DNA from: Nostoc sp. NMS8
GTDB taxonomy: Bacteria > Cyanobacteriota > Cyanobacteriia > Cyanobacteriales > Nostocaceae
DNA length: 64,000 bases
Assembly (NCBI RefSeq): GCF_017115045.1
Contig: NZ_JABXKK010000092.1
Location: 62,001 to 126,000 of the forward strand
Direction: 5' to 3'
Shown: positions 1 through 8,207 of the stretch, one piece after another
Layout: every line of letters starts with the position of its first letter
How positions within the stretch are numbered: the stretch's first letter is position 1
Notes under the pieces: model-generated
Database searches by the model: none
What the model was told of the DNA's origin: nothing
The model's input: the letters and a program-made list of their open reading frames with translations, nothing else
Position numbers and translations under genes: made by a program

Positions 1-323
1 TCTCCTACAGACACCGTAATGTTAATTTGTCTGCCTCTACAACGTAATTACAAGGCAAGATTAACAATCGATCGCTTGTCAAAAACATTGTTTTCTGGTT
101 TAAATGAGGGGTCTGACTCTCTATTTATCATCTGTAGGAAAGGGTTTTGGTCAAGTCATCCTTATTAGTAATCAACTTCTGCCTAACTTCACAGGATGAC
201 GCTGGCTGAACAAGCGATTAAACTATGGATAATGTCGAGCAACTGTTGCTTTTAACACCACTTACATAAATTTAATCTCATTGTTAAATCTAAAATCTCA
301 TCCTGCTATATAAAATACCAGTT
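1..323. other. Intergenic leader before cyaB1, no gene seen
   Basis: No open frame, RNA gene or clear promoter could be supported here. The stretch is AT-rich and ends directly at the ATG of the adenylate cyclase. It presumably holds that gene's promoter, but no convincing -35/-10 pair was seen. Confidence 0.4.
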
Positions 324-2909
324 ATGTCAGCGTATCAAGGAAGTTATGGGGAGACCACTGATGTGATTATTGGTGTTCACAACCAAGAAAACCTCGAATT
401 ACAAGCGAATTCTGCTCCTGTGGGTGCTCTTACCACAAGACAAGGAACTTTTTCTACGTTTCTTGCTCCCCTGACTCAGGATACTTTCAAACAGGTAGTT
501 AAGGATGTCGAGCAAAAATTACAGATTGTCCATCAAACCCTGTCAATGCTGGATTCTCATGGGTTTGAAACAATTCTGCAAGAAATGTTGCATTCGATTA
601 CCTTAAAAACCGGGGAATTACTGGGGGCAGACCGGACGACGATATTTTTATTGGATGAGGAAAAACAAGAACTCTGGTCAATTTTAGCTGAGGGTGAAGG
701 CGGTCGCTCTTTAGAAATTCGCATCCCCGCAAATAAAGGCATTGGTGGTGAAGTTGCCACTTTTAAAGAAGTTATTAATATTCCCTTTGATTTTTATAAC
801 GATCCGCGATCGCATTTTGCCCAAGAACAAGAAAAAAGAACTGGCTATCGCACCTACACTATGTTAGCTTTGCCACTCTTAAATGAACATGGGCAATTAG
901 TGGCAGTAGTACAATTACTGAATAAATTAAAATCTGGAAATAACCACGATGCTGCACTTGCAGAGCGCATTGATACCAGAGGTTTTAACCGTGTTGACGA
1001 ACAATTATTTCAAGAATTTGCCCCTTCAATTTGCCTGATTTTGGAATCCTCGCGCTCTTTTTATGTAGCTACCCAAAAACAAAGAGCGGTGGCGGCGCTG
1101 ATGAAGGCAATCAAGTCACTTTCTCAAAGCAGTCTTGACTTAGAAGACACCCTAAAGCGGGTGATGGATGAAGCCAAGGAACTGATGAATGCCGATCGCA
1201 GTACACTATGGTTAATAGACCGCGATCGCCATGAATTGTGGACGAAAATCACTCAGGATGATGGTTCAACGAAAGAGTTGCGAGTCCCCGTAGGTAAAGG
1301 TTTTGCTGGGATCGTCGCGGCTTCTGGCAAAAAGCTGAATATTGCCTTTGATTTGTACGATCATCCTGACTCGGAGACATCTCAAGAAAATGACCGGCAA
1401 AATGGCTATCGCACCTGTAGCTTGCTTTGTATGCCAGTCTTTAACGCCGATCAACAACTGATTGGCGTTACCCAACTATTAAATAAAAAGAAATCTGGTG
1501 ATTTTCCGCCCTATAATCCAGCTTATTCGCATAAAGCTCCCGACTGCTTCCAAGCTAGTTTTGACCGCAACGATGAAGAGTTTATGGAAGCTTTTAATAT
1601 TCAAGCGGGAGTAGCGCTGCAAAATGCCCAGTTGTTTGCCACAGTCAAGCAACAAGAACAAATGCAACGGGATATTTTGCGTAGTCTTTCCAATGGAGTA
1701 GTTTCCACTGATAAAACTGGGTTAATTATCGCCGCCAATGAAAGCGCCCAACGTTTACTAGGATTGGGAGTAGATGACCGTTTAGAAGGTAAATTAGTTA
1801 ATGATGTCATCGGCATCAAAGAAGGTGACTTTAGCAAGTGGTATCAGGATGCTTTACATGCAGTTGACTTAAAGGGTCGTCAGCAATATTACCCCGATCG
1901 CACACTTATAACCACTGGTACAGAACAGCATAGTATTAATTTATCGATTAACACCATTGCCGATGCTAGCGACCAAGAGCAAGTCCGTGGGGCGCTGGTA
2001 GTGATGGAAGATATCAGTGATGAAAAGCGGCTCAAGAGTACGATGTACCGCTACATGACCCAGGAATTAGCCGAAGAATTGCTGAAATTAGATGATGCTA
2101 AACTAGGAGGCGATCGCAAAGAAGTTTCGATCTTATTTTCGGATATTCGTGGCTACACCACTTTGACAGAAAACTTAGAAGCAGAAGAAGTGGTAAGTAT
2201 GCTCAATGAATATTTTGAATCAATGGTGGAGGCAGTCTTTAAACATAAAGGCACCCTCGACAAATATATCGGCGACGCTATTATGGCTGTGTTTGGTTCT
2301 CCTCTACCATTAGAAGAACACGCTTGGATGGCAGTACAAACATCCTTAGAAATGCGCCATCGTCTACACGAATTTAATCAACGTCGCTATGTAGATGATA
2401 AGCCCAGAATTAAAATTGGCATTGGCATCAACTCCGATACCGTGATTAGTGGAAATATCGGCTCTAGTAAGCGGATGGAATTTACCGCTATTGGTGATGG
2501 CGTTAATCTTGGCTCCCGTTTAGAAAGTGTTAGTAAACAGTATGGTTGCGATATTATTATTAGCCATAACACTTTTCAACCATGTCAAGATCAAATTTGG
2601 GCTAGAGAACTAGATTACATTCGTGTTAAAGGTAGAAACGAACCAGTAGCCATATATGAATTATTGGGTTTGCGTTCCAATCCAATTGAAAGCGAAAAAT
2701 TGCAAGTAATTGAGCATTATCATAAAGGGCGTGAGTATTACCTCAAGCGGCAGTTTTATCGTGCTAGAGCGGAGTTTGCTAATGTTTTGGCAGCCGATAG
2801 CCAGGACAAAGCTGCTATGTTGCACTTATTGCGTTGTCAGCATTGGTTACAATCACCCCCAACAGAATCAGATTGGGATGAAGGAGTCTGGACATTTCAG
2901 GAAAAATAA
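324..2909 (+). CDS. cyaB1: CyaB1-type adenylate cyclase (GAF-GAF-PAS-cyclase)
   Basis: Class III adenylate cyclase making cAMP from ATP; 861 aa, close to the roughly 859 aa of Anabaena CyaB1. Order of domains: N-terminal helix, GAF-A (about 75-235), GAF-B (about 265-435), PAS (about 440-570), catalytic domain (about 600-790) and a C-terminal TPR-like tail. Both GAF domains end with the NKxnFx3DE signature (FNRVDE and FDRNDE), which marks cyclic-nucleotide-binding GAFs. The two metal-binding aspartates lie in ILFSDIRGY (Asp607) and GDAIMAVFG (Asp651), one residue offset from those of CyaB1. The substrate site reads MEFTAIGD, with Thr where most cyclases have Asp, as in CyaB1. In the family GAF-B binds cAMP and gives positive feedback; that role is inferred here. 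The gene is monocistronic with a hairpin behind it. Confidence 0.93.
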   Translation: MSAYQGSYGETTDVIIGVHNQENLELQANSAPVGALTTRQGTFSTFLAPLTQDTFKQVVKDVEQKLQIVHQTLSMLDSHGFETILQEMLHSITLKTGELLGADRTTIFLLDEEKQELWSILAEGEGGRSLEIRIPANKGIGGEVATFKEVINIPFDFYNDPRSHFAQEQEKRTGYRTYTMLALPLLNEHGQLVAVVQLLNKLKSGNNHDAALAERIDTRGFNRVDEQLFQEFAPSICLILESSRSFYVATQKQRAVAALMKAIKSLSQSSLDLEDTLKRVMDEAKELMNADRSTLWLIDRDRHELWTKITQDDGSTKELRVPVGKGFAGIVAASGKKLNIAFDLYDHPDSETSQENDRQNGYRTCSLLCMPVFNADQQLIGVTQLLNKKKSGDFPPYNPAYSHKAPDCFQASFDRNDEEFMEAFNIQAGVALQNAQLFATVKQQEQMQRDILRSLSNGVVSTDKTGLIIAANESAQRLLGLGVDDRLEGKLVNDVIGIKEGDFSKWYQDALHAVDLKGRQQYYPDRTLITTGTEQHSINLSINTIADASDQEQVRGALVVMEDISDEKRLKSTMYRYMTQELAEELLKLDDAKLGGDRKEVSILFSDIRGYTTLTENLEAEEVVSMLNEYFESMVEAVFKHKGTLDKYIGDAIMAVFGSPLPLEEHAWMAVQTSLEMRHRLHEFNQRRYVDDKPRIKIGIGINSDTVISGNIGSSKRMEFTAIGDGVNLGSRLESVSKQYGCDIIISHNTFQPCQDQIWARELDYIRVKGRNEPVAIYELLGLRSNPIESEKLQVIEHYHKGREYYLKRQFYRARAEFANVLAADSQDKAAMLHLLRCQHWLQSPPTESDWDEGVWTFQEK

Positions 2910-2934
2910 TACCAATTCAAAATTCAAAATTAAG

Positions 2935-2958
2935 AAAGCCCGCTCTAATGTGGGTTTT
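2935..2958 (+). terminator. Probable terminator of cyaB1
   Basis: Stem AAAGCCCGC / GTGGGTTTT with two G-T wobbles and a six-base loop, starting 26 bases after the cyaB1 stop. The 3' arm itself supplies the T run. Flanking TACCAAT and ATTGGTA (about 2910-2996) make a wider imperfect inverted repeat. Confidence 0.6.
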
Positions 2959-3019
2959 CAGGTTTTATCTGTCACATTCTTTTTTTCAAATTGGTATAAC
3001 TACTAAATCAATTCTTTGT

Positions 3020-3042
3020 GAGACGGCGATTTATCGCGTCTC
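3020..3042. repeat. Dispersed hairpin repeat (AGACGGCGAT...ATCGCGTCT)
   Basis: Near-perfect palindrome, arms AGACGGCGAT and ATCGCGTCT. Relatives occur as a large inverted pair at 41442-41506 and as a diverged single copy near 47131-47151, so this is a dispersed intergenic repeat rather than a site specific to this locus. It may double as a transcription-stopping hairpin between cyaB1 and the convergent MAA operon. Confidence 0.6.
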
Positions 3043-3090
3043 TCTTTCTGCTTTAGGTATTAGACATAGCTTTTAGAATGCGGATTGGTA

Positions 3091-4419
3091 TCACTCTATA
3101 AGCTCGCCCATATTAAAATCTATTCTTATCCAACCTTTGAGTCTTCGTAAGTTGTCGAGAATGAGTAAGGGAATCTGCCAGTGATGTACGATCAGGAAGG
3201 GTAAGGGATCGCTCACTTCAAAAATTGCTTCTTTACCCCGTCTGATGTTTCTTACCCAGGTTTGCAGTTGCTTAAACGATCTAATCTCATTTAGCCGCCA
3301 AACTTCGTGGTACAGCCAATAGGTTGGCTTGCTATCAGCAAGAGGTTGCAAAGATTCAGCCAGAGGTTCTTCACCAAGATAGGCATCCGCTACTCCTGGA
3401 TGATTGTAAAACATAGTAATGGCGGAGTGAGTCCGGGGGTTACACTCAATCGCGTAAACAGTTCCGTCTTCTGCCTCGATGAAGTCAAAGGAAAGTTGCC
3501 CGGTTTTTCCCAGTTTTTTGGTAAAGTGACTCGCCCATTGCATAATTTCTGGCCGATCAACGTTTTCGTAATTGACTTGAAAAGCGGATGACTCACAGCA
3601 GCAGTACATTCTTGACTCTCCATCTCGCGCGGTTGTGTGAGTGCAGTATTCCTTTCCAGGGATAAATTCCTGCATAATCCAGGGGTTTTTCTCACTAATG
3701 GGCAGACTATTGACAAATGCTGCTGTTTCTGCTGGGGTATCGCAAGGTAGCTTTGTGAGATTCAAGCGACGTATTTGATCGTAGGGGATGCTTTTAATAA
3801 TGTATTTGCGCTTCTCCTGAGAAAAGTCAAAATTGAGGACTTGTGCGGGATCGGTAATTTTGAAGGATTTGGGGACAGATAAACCGAACGATCGCGCTGT
3901 TTCAGAAAAGGCAAACTTATCATCCAGGATCTCCGTGACATCAGCATCGAAGTGGAAAAATTCACAAAAGTCTGGTAATGGTGGCTGGCCTCGATCGTAG
4001 TGAATGACGGAAAAAATGGCTACCGGGATAAAAAAGTCGATCTTTTCTGTTTTGGCGATCGCGTGTAGGCTTTTAATGTAGCCTTCTAAGTCTTTGCTTG
4101 GATCGGGAACGGTATAAAAGCCTGCAACAGAGTTGGAATATTTATTACCACTTGACCAGAATTTCTCAATGTCAATTATAATAACCCGATGCCCAGCTGC
4201 ATGAAATGAACGCGCTAGCTGAAGAGTTTTAGTCATTCTCGCGCCAGCAATCAAGATATTTTTGGAATTGGGGTTGACAACAATTGACTTACCGAATGGT
4301 TGCTTAACAAAGTTCCATAGTAGCGATGTTAAGACAACAATGCAGTTTAAGGGAAATGCCAGTGCCAGTAATACAAGAGTGCCCAAGTTTTGGAACACTA
4401 CAAAAATATGCTTTCTCAT
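3091..4419 (-). CDS. mysC: MAA ATP-grasp ligase, second MysC paralogue
   Basis: ATP-grasp ligase of mycosporine biosynthesis, 442 aa. In the known pathway MysC phosphorylates 4-deoxygadusol and adds glycine to give mycosporine-glycine. The N-terminus has a hydrophobic segment (about 8-35), then a Rossmann-like start (NILIAGARMTKTLQLARSFH). The ATP-grasp core follows, with FIPGKEYCTH and the metal-binding stretch YAIECNPRTHS. It is the last gene of the operon and is clearly paralogous along its whole length to the gene at 4574-5953. The bases just before the two ATGs are also alike (ATGTCA-AATT--AACT pattern), consistent with tandem duplication. A different acceptor amino acid for this copy is possible but is inference. 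Confidence 0.88.
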   Translation of the reverse strand: MRKHIFVVFQNLGTLVLLALAFPLNCIVVLTSLLWNFVKQPFGKSIVVNPNSKNILIAGARMTKTLQLARSFHAAGHRVIIIDIEKFWSSGNKYSNSVAGFYTVPDPSKDLEGYIKSLHAIAKTEKIDFFIPVAIFSVIHYDRGQPPLPDFCEFFHFDADVTEILDDKFAFSETARSFGLSVPKSFKITDPAQVLNFDFSQEKRKYIIKSIPYDQIRRLNLTKLPCDTPAETAAFVNSLPISEKNPWIMQEFIPGKEYCTHTTARDGESRMYCCCESSAFQVNYENVDRPEIMQWASHFTKKLGKTGQLSFDFIEAEDGTVYAIECNPRTHSAITMFYNHPGVADAYLGEEPLAESLQPLADSKPTYWLYHEVWRLNEIRSFKQLQTWVRNIRRGKEAIFEVSDPLPFLIVHHWQIPLLILDNLRRLKGWIRIDFNMGELIE

Positions 4420-4512
4420 AGTTAGAATTTTGACATGATAGTGGAATCTGTGGCTGGTGCATAGGAAGAAGTTAAAGAGACAAGGAGGTACGATCCTGCC
4501 CTTGCTTCCTTT

Positions 4513-4590
4513 TTAATGATTTAATTCATTAAATCTCCAAAGTTCGTGAGCAAGCCAATAAATAGGCTTATTATCACTCAGTGGTTGCAG
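4513..4590 (-). pseudogene. Relic of a third mysC copy (25 codons)
   Basis: Read on the minus strand this stretch gives LQPLSDNKPIYWLAHELW followed by RFNELNH and a TAA. It matches the internal mysC segment encoded around 4807-4883 (LQPLSDSKPIYWLYHELW...) and, less well, the same part of the downstream mysC. DNA similarity to 4807-4883 is high over about 77 bases with one single-base indel. It lies between the two complete mysC genes and overlaps the 3' end of the upstream one in another frame. Best read as debris of a further or internal duplication. Confidence 0.8.
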
Positions 4591-5953
4591 AGATAGAGGC
4601 TTTATATTTTACGTCTTCTCCAAACTGTATGAGTTTCCCGATGCAAAAATCAATCCTCACCCAAGTTTTTAAGGAGCGCAAACTATCGAGTAATAGTAAA
4701 GGAATGTACCAGTGATGTACCATTAAAAACGGTAGTGGGTCGTTTACTTCAAAGATTGCATCCTTTCCTCGCCAAATATTTTTAAACCACTGTTGCAACT
4801 GCTTTAACGATCTAATTTCATTGAGTCGCCAAAGTTCGTGATAAAGCCAATAAATAGGCTTACTATCACTCAGAGGTTGCAGAGGTTCAGCTGGAGGCTC
4901 TTTACTAAGATAGGCAGCCGCTAAACCTGGATGGTTATAATACATTGTAATTGCAGAGTGAGTACGGGCGTTGCACTCGATCGCATAAATCGTTCCATCT
5001 TCCGCCTGAATGAAGTCAAAAGAAATTTGTCCAGTCAGTTGTAGTTCTTTTACAAAATGACTCACCCACTCTTTAATTTCTGGGCGATCGACGTTTTCGT
5101 AATTGACTTGAAAAGCAGATGATTTGCAGCAGCAGTGTACCGTTAATTCACCATTTCTCACTGTGCTGTGAGTACAGTATTCTGTTCCAGGAATAAATTC
5201 TTGCAATACCCAAGGCTTATCTTTACTAATTGGCTTGCTTTTGACATGAAGCGCCATTTTCCCTTGAGAATCCATTGGTAGCTTAGTTAGATCCAAGCGT
5301 AAAACAGAGTCATAGACAATACTTTTGAGAATGTACTTGCGCTTTTCGTTGGTAAAGTCGAATTTAAGAACTTGTTCGGAATCTGTAATTAAGAAGGTTT
5401 TCGCAACAGATAGCGACAGTGAGCGGGCAATTTCTGCAAACGTAAACTTGTTATCGAGCATACTCATTGTATCAGCATCGAAGTGGAAATTCTCACAATA
5501 GCCTGATAACACTGGCTTGCGCTCGGAGTCAAAGTAGCTGGCAGCAAAAATGCCTACCGGCACAAAAAAGTCTATGTTTTCCTTTTTAGCGATCGCACGC
5601 ACGGCTTGAGTATAGCCGTCTTTGTCTTCGTATGAGTCAGGAACCGTGTAAAAGCCAGCCACAGAGTTAGAAAATCGATAACCACTGAACCAGTATTTTT
5701 CGAGATCGAATAAAATGACTCGATGCCCAGCAGCATGAAACGATCGCGCAAGCTGAAGGGTTTTGGTCATTTTACCACCACCGATCAAGATATTTTTAGG
5801 ATTCTCGTTCAAAACCACAAGATTAGCATTCGATCGGCTGAAAAAATTCCACAGTAGCAATGCGAGTACGACTATGCAGTTAAAGGGAAATGCGATCGCC
5901 AGTAATGCAAGTGTGCCCAAGTTTTGAAATATTGCAAAAATCTTCTCCCTCAT
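4574..5953 (-). CDS. mysC: MAA ATP-grasp ligase, first MysC paralogue
   Basis: ATP-grasp ligase expected to join glycine to 4-deoxygadusol; 459 aa. Hydrophobic N-terminal segment, Rossmann-like NILIGGGKMTKTLQLARSFH, then ATP-grasp residues FIPGTEYCTHS and YAIECNARTHS (Ala where the paralogue has Pro). It starts 16 bases after the mysD stop, so the two are surely cotranscribed. The last residues (about ASISATTE) are read out of frame from a mysC fragment, so the natural C-terminus has been replaced or extended after the ancestral end near GKLIQ. The paralogue at 3091-4419 ends at the equivalent of that point (GELIE). The tail is probably harmless because the ATP-grasp core is complete. Confidence 0.9.
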   Translation of the reverse strand: MREKIFAIFQNLGTLALLAIAFPFNCIVVLALLLWNFFSRSNANLVVLNENPKNILIGGGKMTKTLQLARSFHAAGHRVILFDLEKYWFSGYRFSNSVAGFYTVPDSYEDKDGYTQAVRAIAKKENIDFFVPVGIFAASYFDSERKPVLSGYCENFHFDADTMSMLDNKFTFAEIARSLSLSVAKTFLITDSEQVLKFDFTNEKRKYILKSIVYDSVLRLDLTKLPMDSQGKMALHVKSKPISKDKPWVLQEFIPGTEYCTHSTVRNGELTVHCCCKSSAFQVNYENVDRPEIKEWVSHFVKELQLTGQISFDFIQAEDGTIYAIECNARTHSAITMYYNHPGLAAAYLSKEPPAEPLQPLSDSKPIYWLYHELWRLNEIRSLKQLQQWFKNIWRGKDAIFEVNDPLPFLMVHHWYIPLLLLDSLRSLKTWVRIDFCIGKLIQFGEDVKYKASISATTE

Positions 5954-5969
5954 AGTTGTAATTGTGACA

Positions 5970-6998
5970 TTAGATTATACTCAACGCTTCATTGATTGCC
6001 GTTGTAAATAACTCATTTAAAGGAATTCCCGCTGCGTTCGCCGTACAGGCAATCACCGCGTTGTGGTCAAAAATACAAAATAATCCAGCTTCTAAGAACC
6101 AAGGTTGTCCCTGTGGGTCGATCCGAAAGTCAAATAAACTATAATGGCGACAGCCCAAAGCCAAATGACACTTCTTAACTTCTTGCTGAACCTTTTGGGT
6201 GATCGGGTCATTAATATCTACAATCCAACCTGGAACATAATTTTTAGCCGTTGAAGCTAAGTCGCCCTCGATTGGGATTTTGAATTTGTCAGTATAGCTG
6301 CGGATGGGTCTGGTTTGCGGGTCTATCTGATACTCTTCAAGGGGTAAGCCGATTAGCTCCCCATCTTTGACAATGGCACCACATCTGACTTCTCGACCGG
6401 CTTCAATAAATGTTTCTACGATTACCTCCGAAGCAAATTCAAATGCTTTCTTCAAGGCAGCATCATACTCACTCTTCTCTTTGACTAAGGACACTCCTAG
6501 AGAGTTGTCGGCATTTGCGGGTTTGATGACTACTGGAGGTGTAATTGTCGGAACGTCTCCTTGGCGGAGCAATTCTCCACGAGGTACTTTCACCCCTGCT
6601 GCTGCGACAATTGCTTTAGTTCTGGCTTTGTGAGCCGTGATTGCCATCACATCTGGAGTATTGCCTATATAAGGGATCTTTAGCAAGTCGAATAGTGCCC
6701 GATAATCAGTCATTCCAGGGAGACAAAACATTTGTGGCAACATCAGGTCAATGTTTTGCGCTGTTATAAACTGTATGGCATCTGATAGAGGCATCGGTTT
6801 AGCGGCAGCAATATCTTCTGGACTGAGAGAGGAAGGAAATCGCCATTGGCGATCAAGTGTGATGTATGCAATCAGAAAGTCATAGAGCGATGGATTTGCC
6901 GTAGCTACCAGACAGCTTTGGGCGTAATTGCGTGACAACTCACAATAAAAATGATTGTATGCAGATCCAACTAAATGAAGGATACGAAGTACTGGCAT
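5970..6998 (-). CDS. mysD: MAA D-Ala-D-Ala ligase-like enzyme MysD
   Basis: D-Ala-D-Ala ligase-like ATP-grasp enzyme, 342 aa, expected to condense a second amino acid onto mycosporine-glycine to give a disubstituted MAA such as shinorine. Features: N-terminal pre-ATP-grasp domain, PPVVIKPANADNSLGVSLV for ATP binding (about 155-175), ETFIEAGREVRCG (about 195-210), and LFDFRIDPQGQPWFLEAGLF holding the metal ligands. The start has an AGGA eight bases upstream. Presence of mysD rather than an NRPS points to the Nostoc punctiforme type of MAA pathway. It sits before mysC, whereas the N. punctiforme order as remembered is A-B-C-D. Confidence 0.9.
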   Translation of the reverse strand: MPVLRILHLVGSAYNHFYCELSRNYAQSCLVATANPSLYDFLIAYITLDRQWRFPSSLSPEDIAAAKPMPLSDAIQFITAQNIDLMLPQMFCLPGMTDYRALFDLLKIPYIGNTPDVMAITAHKARTKAIVAAAGVKVPRGELLRQGDVPTITPPVVIKPANADNSLGVSLVKEKSEYDAALKKAFEFASEVIVETFIEAGREVRCGAIVKDGELIGLPLEEYQIDPQTRPIRSYTDKFKIPIEGDLASTAKNYVPGWIVDINDPITQKVQQEVKKCHLALGCRHYSLFDFRIDPQGQPWFLEAGLFCIFDHNAVIACTANAAGIPLNELFTTAINEALSII

Positions 6999-7018
6999 GA
7001 TTCATCTTCCTAAGTACC

Positions 7019-7036
7019 GTTATATTTTTATATAAC
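7019..7036 (-). promoter_or_regulatory. AT-only hairpin in the mysD leader
   Basis: Perfect inverted repeat GTTATAT-AAAA-ATATAAC about 20 bases upstream of the mysD ATG. It could be an operator, an RNA-stability hairpin or chance in AT-rich DNA. Reported because a mobile repeat separates mysD from mysB, so mysD may need its own signals. Confidence 0.3.
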
Positions 7037-7133
7037 AACTGCGATTGCAAAAAATTGCTTGAGAAGAGATGAGGAAGCAAGCGGAAATTATTCCTTTTTA
7101 TATTCTTCATCCCTTTGAAGTCTAAGCCAAGGC

Positions 7134-7347
7134 TTAGAGGATGTTTGAAAAGTATTTGACTATGATTTTAGGCACTTGTTGATCCCCCCTAACTCACGCC
7201 AGTCGCTCATGGGGGAAACCCCCAAGACCGCGCTGGCTCCCCTTATAAAGGGGGGAACCGGAATTAAAGTCCCCCAATTGATCGGGGGATTTAGGGGGAT
7301 CTAGAACGTTTTGATACCTACAATAGGACTTTTCAAACAACTTCTTA
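7134..7347. mobile_element. MITE-like element, copy 1 (inside MAA operon)
   Basis: Non-coding element bounded by inverted ends TTAGAGGATGTTTGAAAAGT on the left and the complement of TAAGAAGTTGTTTGAAAAGT on the right. Inside are the family's own features: TTAGGCACTT, GATCCCCCCTAA, AACCGGAAT and a terminal GGGGGATCTA. It is longer than the other copies (214 bp against 167-168) because about 50 bp carrying its own palindrome (CGCCAGTCGCTCATGGGGG ... CGCGCTGGC) is nested within it. Relatives lie at 10784-10950 and 46876-47043. It splits the MAA operon between mysB and mysD. Confidence 0.8.
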
Positions 7348-7369
7348 GACTTCTCTGCTCATCTGTCGA

Positions 7370-8203
7370 TTACACAACGCGTCTAATCAGGGTTATACCA
7401 TCTCGGATGGGTAACAAAACTTGCTCTACACGAGGATCGGCAGCGACAATACGGTTAAACTGAGCGATCGCTTCACCGTTGGCGGTGCGTTGTTCGGGTG
7501 GTAGATAAACTTGTCCCTGCAACAATGTGTTATCCACACAAATGAAGCCGTCGGGAGTCAGTAAGTTACTATCCAAAATGGTCTGGAAGTAATCTACATA
7601 CTCTTTTTTATCCGCATCAATGAAAATCAAATCGAATACTTCATTTCTGGCAGCTAGCTTGTGCAGTGTCTCTAAGGCAGGTGCTACTTCTACAACGATT
7701 TTGTCGCCGTGGGGAGACTCACTAAAGCAAGCTTGAGCAAATTCAGCAACGTAGGGATCTACTTCGCAACCGATAAGTTGCCCATCACTTGGTAATGCTT
7801 CTGCCATTGCTAAAGCTGAATACCCTGTGAACATTCCTACTTCTAGAATGCGCTTTGCCTTGGTGATATGAACAAACATTTTCAATGTCTGTCCTTCCAG
7901 ATGTCCTGAGAGCATTTCCTGCTCTAGTTGACGCACTGTTTCACCATCGCTGAAGCGTTTGCTCCAGTCTTCAATGCTTGTTTTTTGCGCTAATGCTGTC
8001 AATGCGCTCGATTCGGGGGTGGTGTAATCATCCAAGTAGGGATCTAAACCCGCCGCTAATTGAACACCCTGCCGCAAAGAATCTAATATCTCTACGGGAA
8101 TGTTGTTCTCTTCTGCCAATTTGAGGGTTTGCTGTAGCTGCGCTACTAAGATACTGTGTGGCGTTATCGGCCTAGCTGTTTCTCGTCCTAAAACACTCGT
8201 CAT
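7370..8203 (-). CDS. mysB: MAA O-methyltransferase MysB
   Basis: SAM-dependent O-methyltransferase, 277 aa, that with MysA makes 4-deoxygadusol, the chromophore core of MAAs. The C-terminal two thirds resemble caffeoyl-CoA O-methyltransferases: SAM motif ILEVGMFTGYSALAMAEALP (about 115-135), acidic GCEVDPY, metal-binding FDLIFIDADKKEY (about 190-203) and FICVDNTLLQG. The ATG lies four bases after the mysA stop, so the pair is translationally coupled. Downstream, a MITE separates it from mysD. Confidence 0.93.
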   Translation of the reverse strand: MTSVLGRETARPITPHSILVAQLQQTLKLAEENNIPVEILDSLRQGVQLAAGLDPYLDDYTTPESSALTALAQKTSIEDWSKRFSDGETVRQLEQEMLSGHLEGQTLKMFVHITKAKRILEVGMFTGYSALAMAEALPSDGQLIGCEVDPYVAEFAQACFSESPHGDKIVVEVAPALETLHKLAARNEVFDLIFIDADKKEYVDYFQTILDSNLLTPDGFICVDNTLLQGQVYLPPEQRTANGEAIAQFNRIVAADPRVEQVLLPIRDGITLIRRVV

Positions 8204-8207
8204 ATCT

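Noticed and set aside
3091..4419. Pseudogene call for the second mysC
   Set aside because: Full-length frame with ATP-grasp residues intact and no stop or frameshift.
7134..7347. Rho-independent terminator only
   Set aside because: The hairpin is part of a dispersed element with conserved terminal inverted repeats, so a mobile element is the better description, though it may also terminate.
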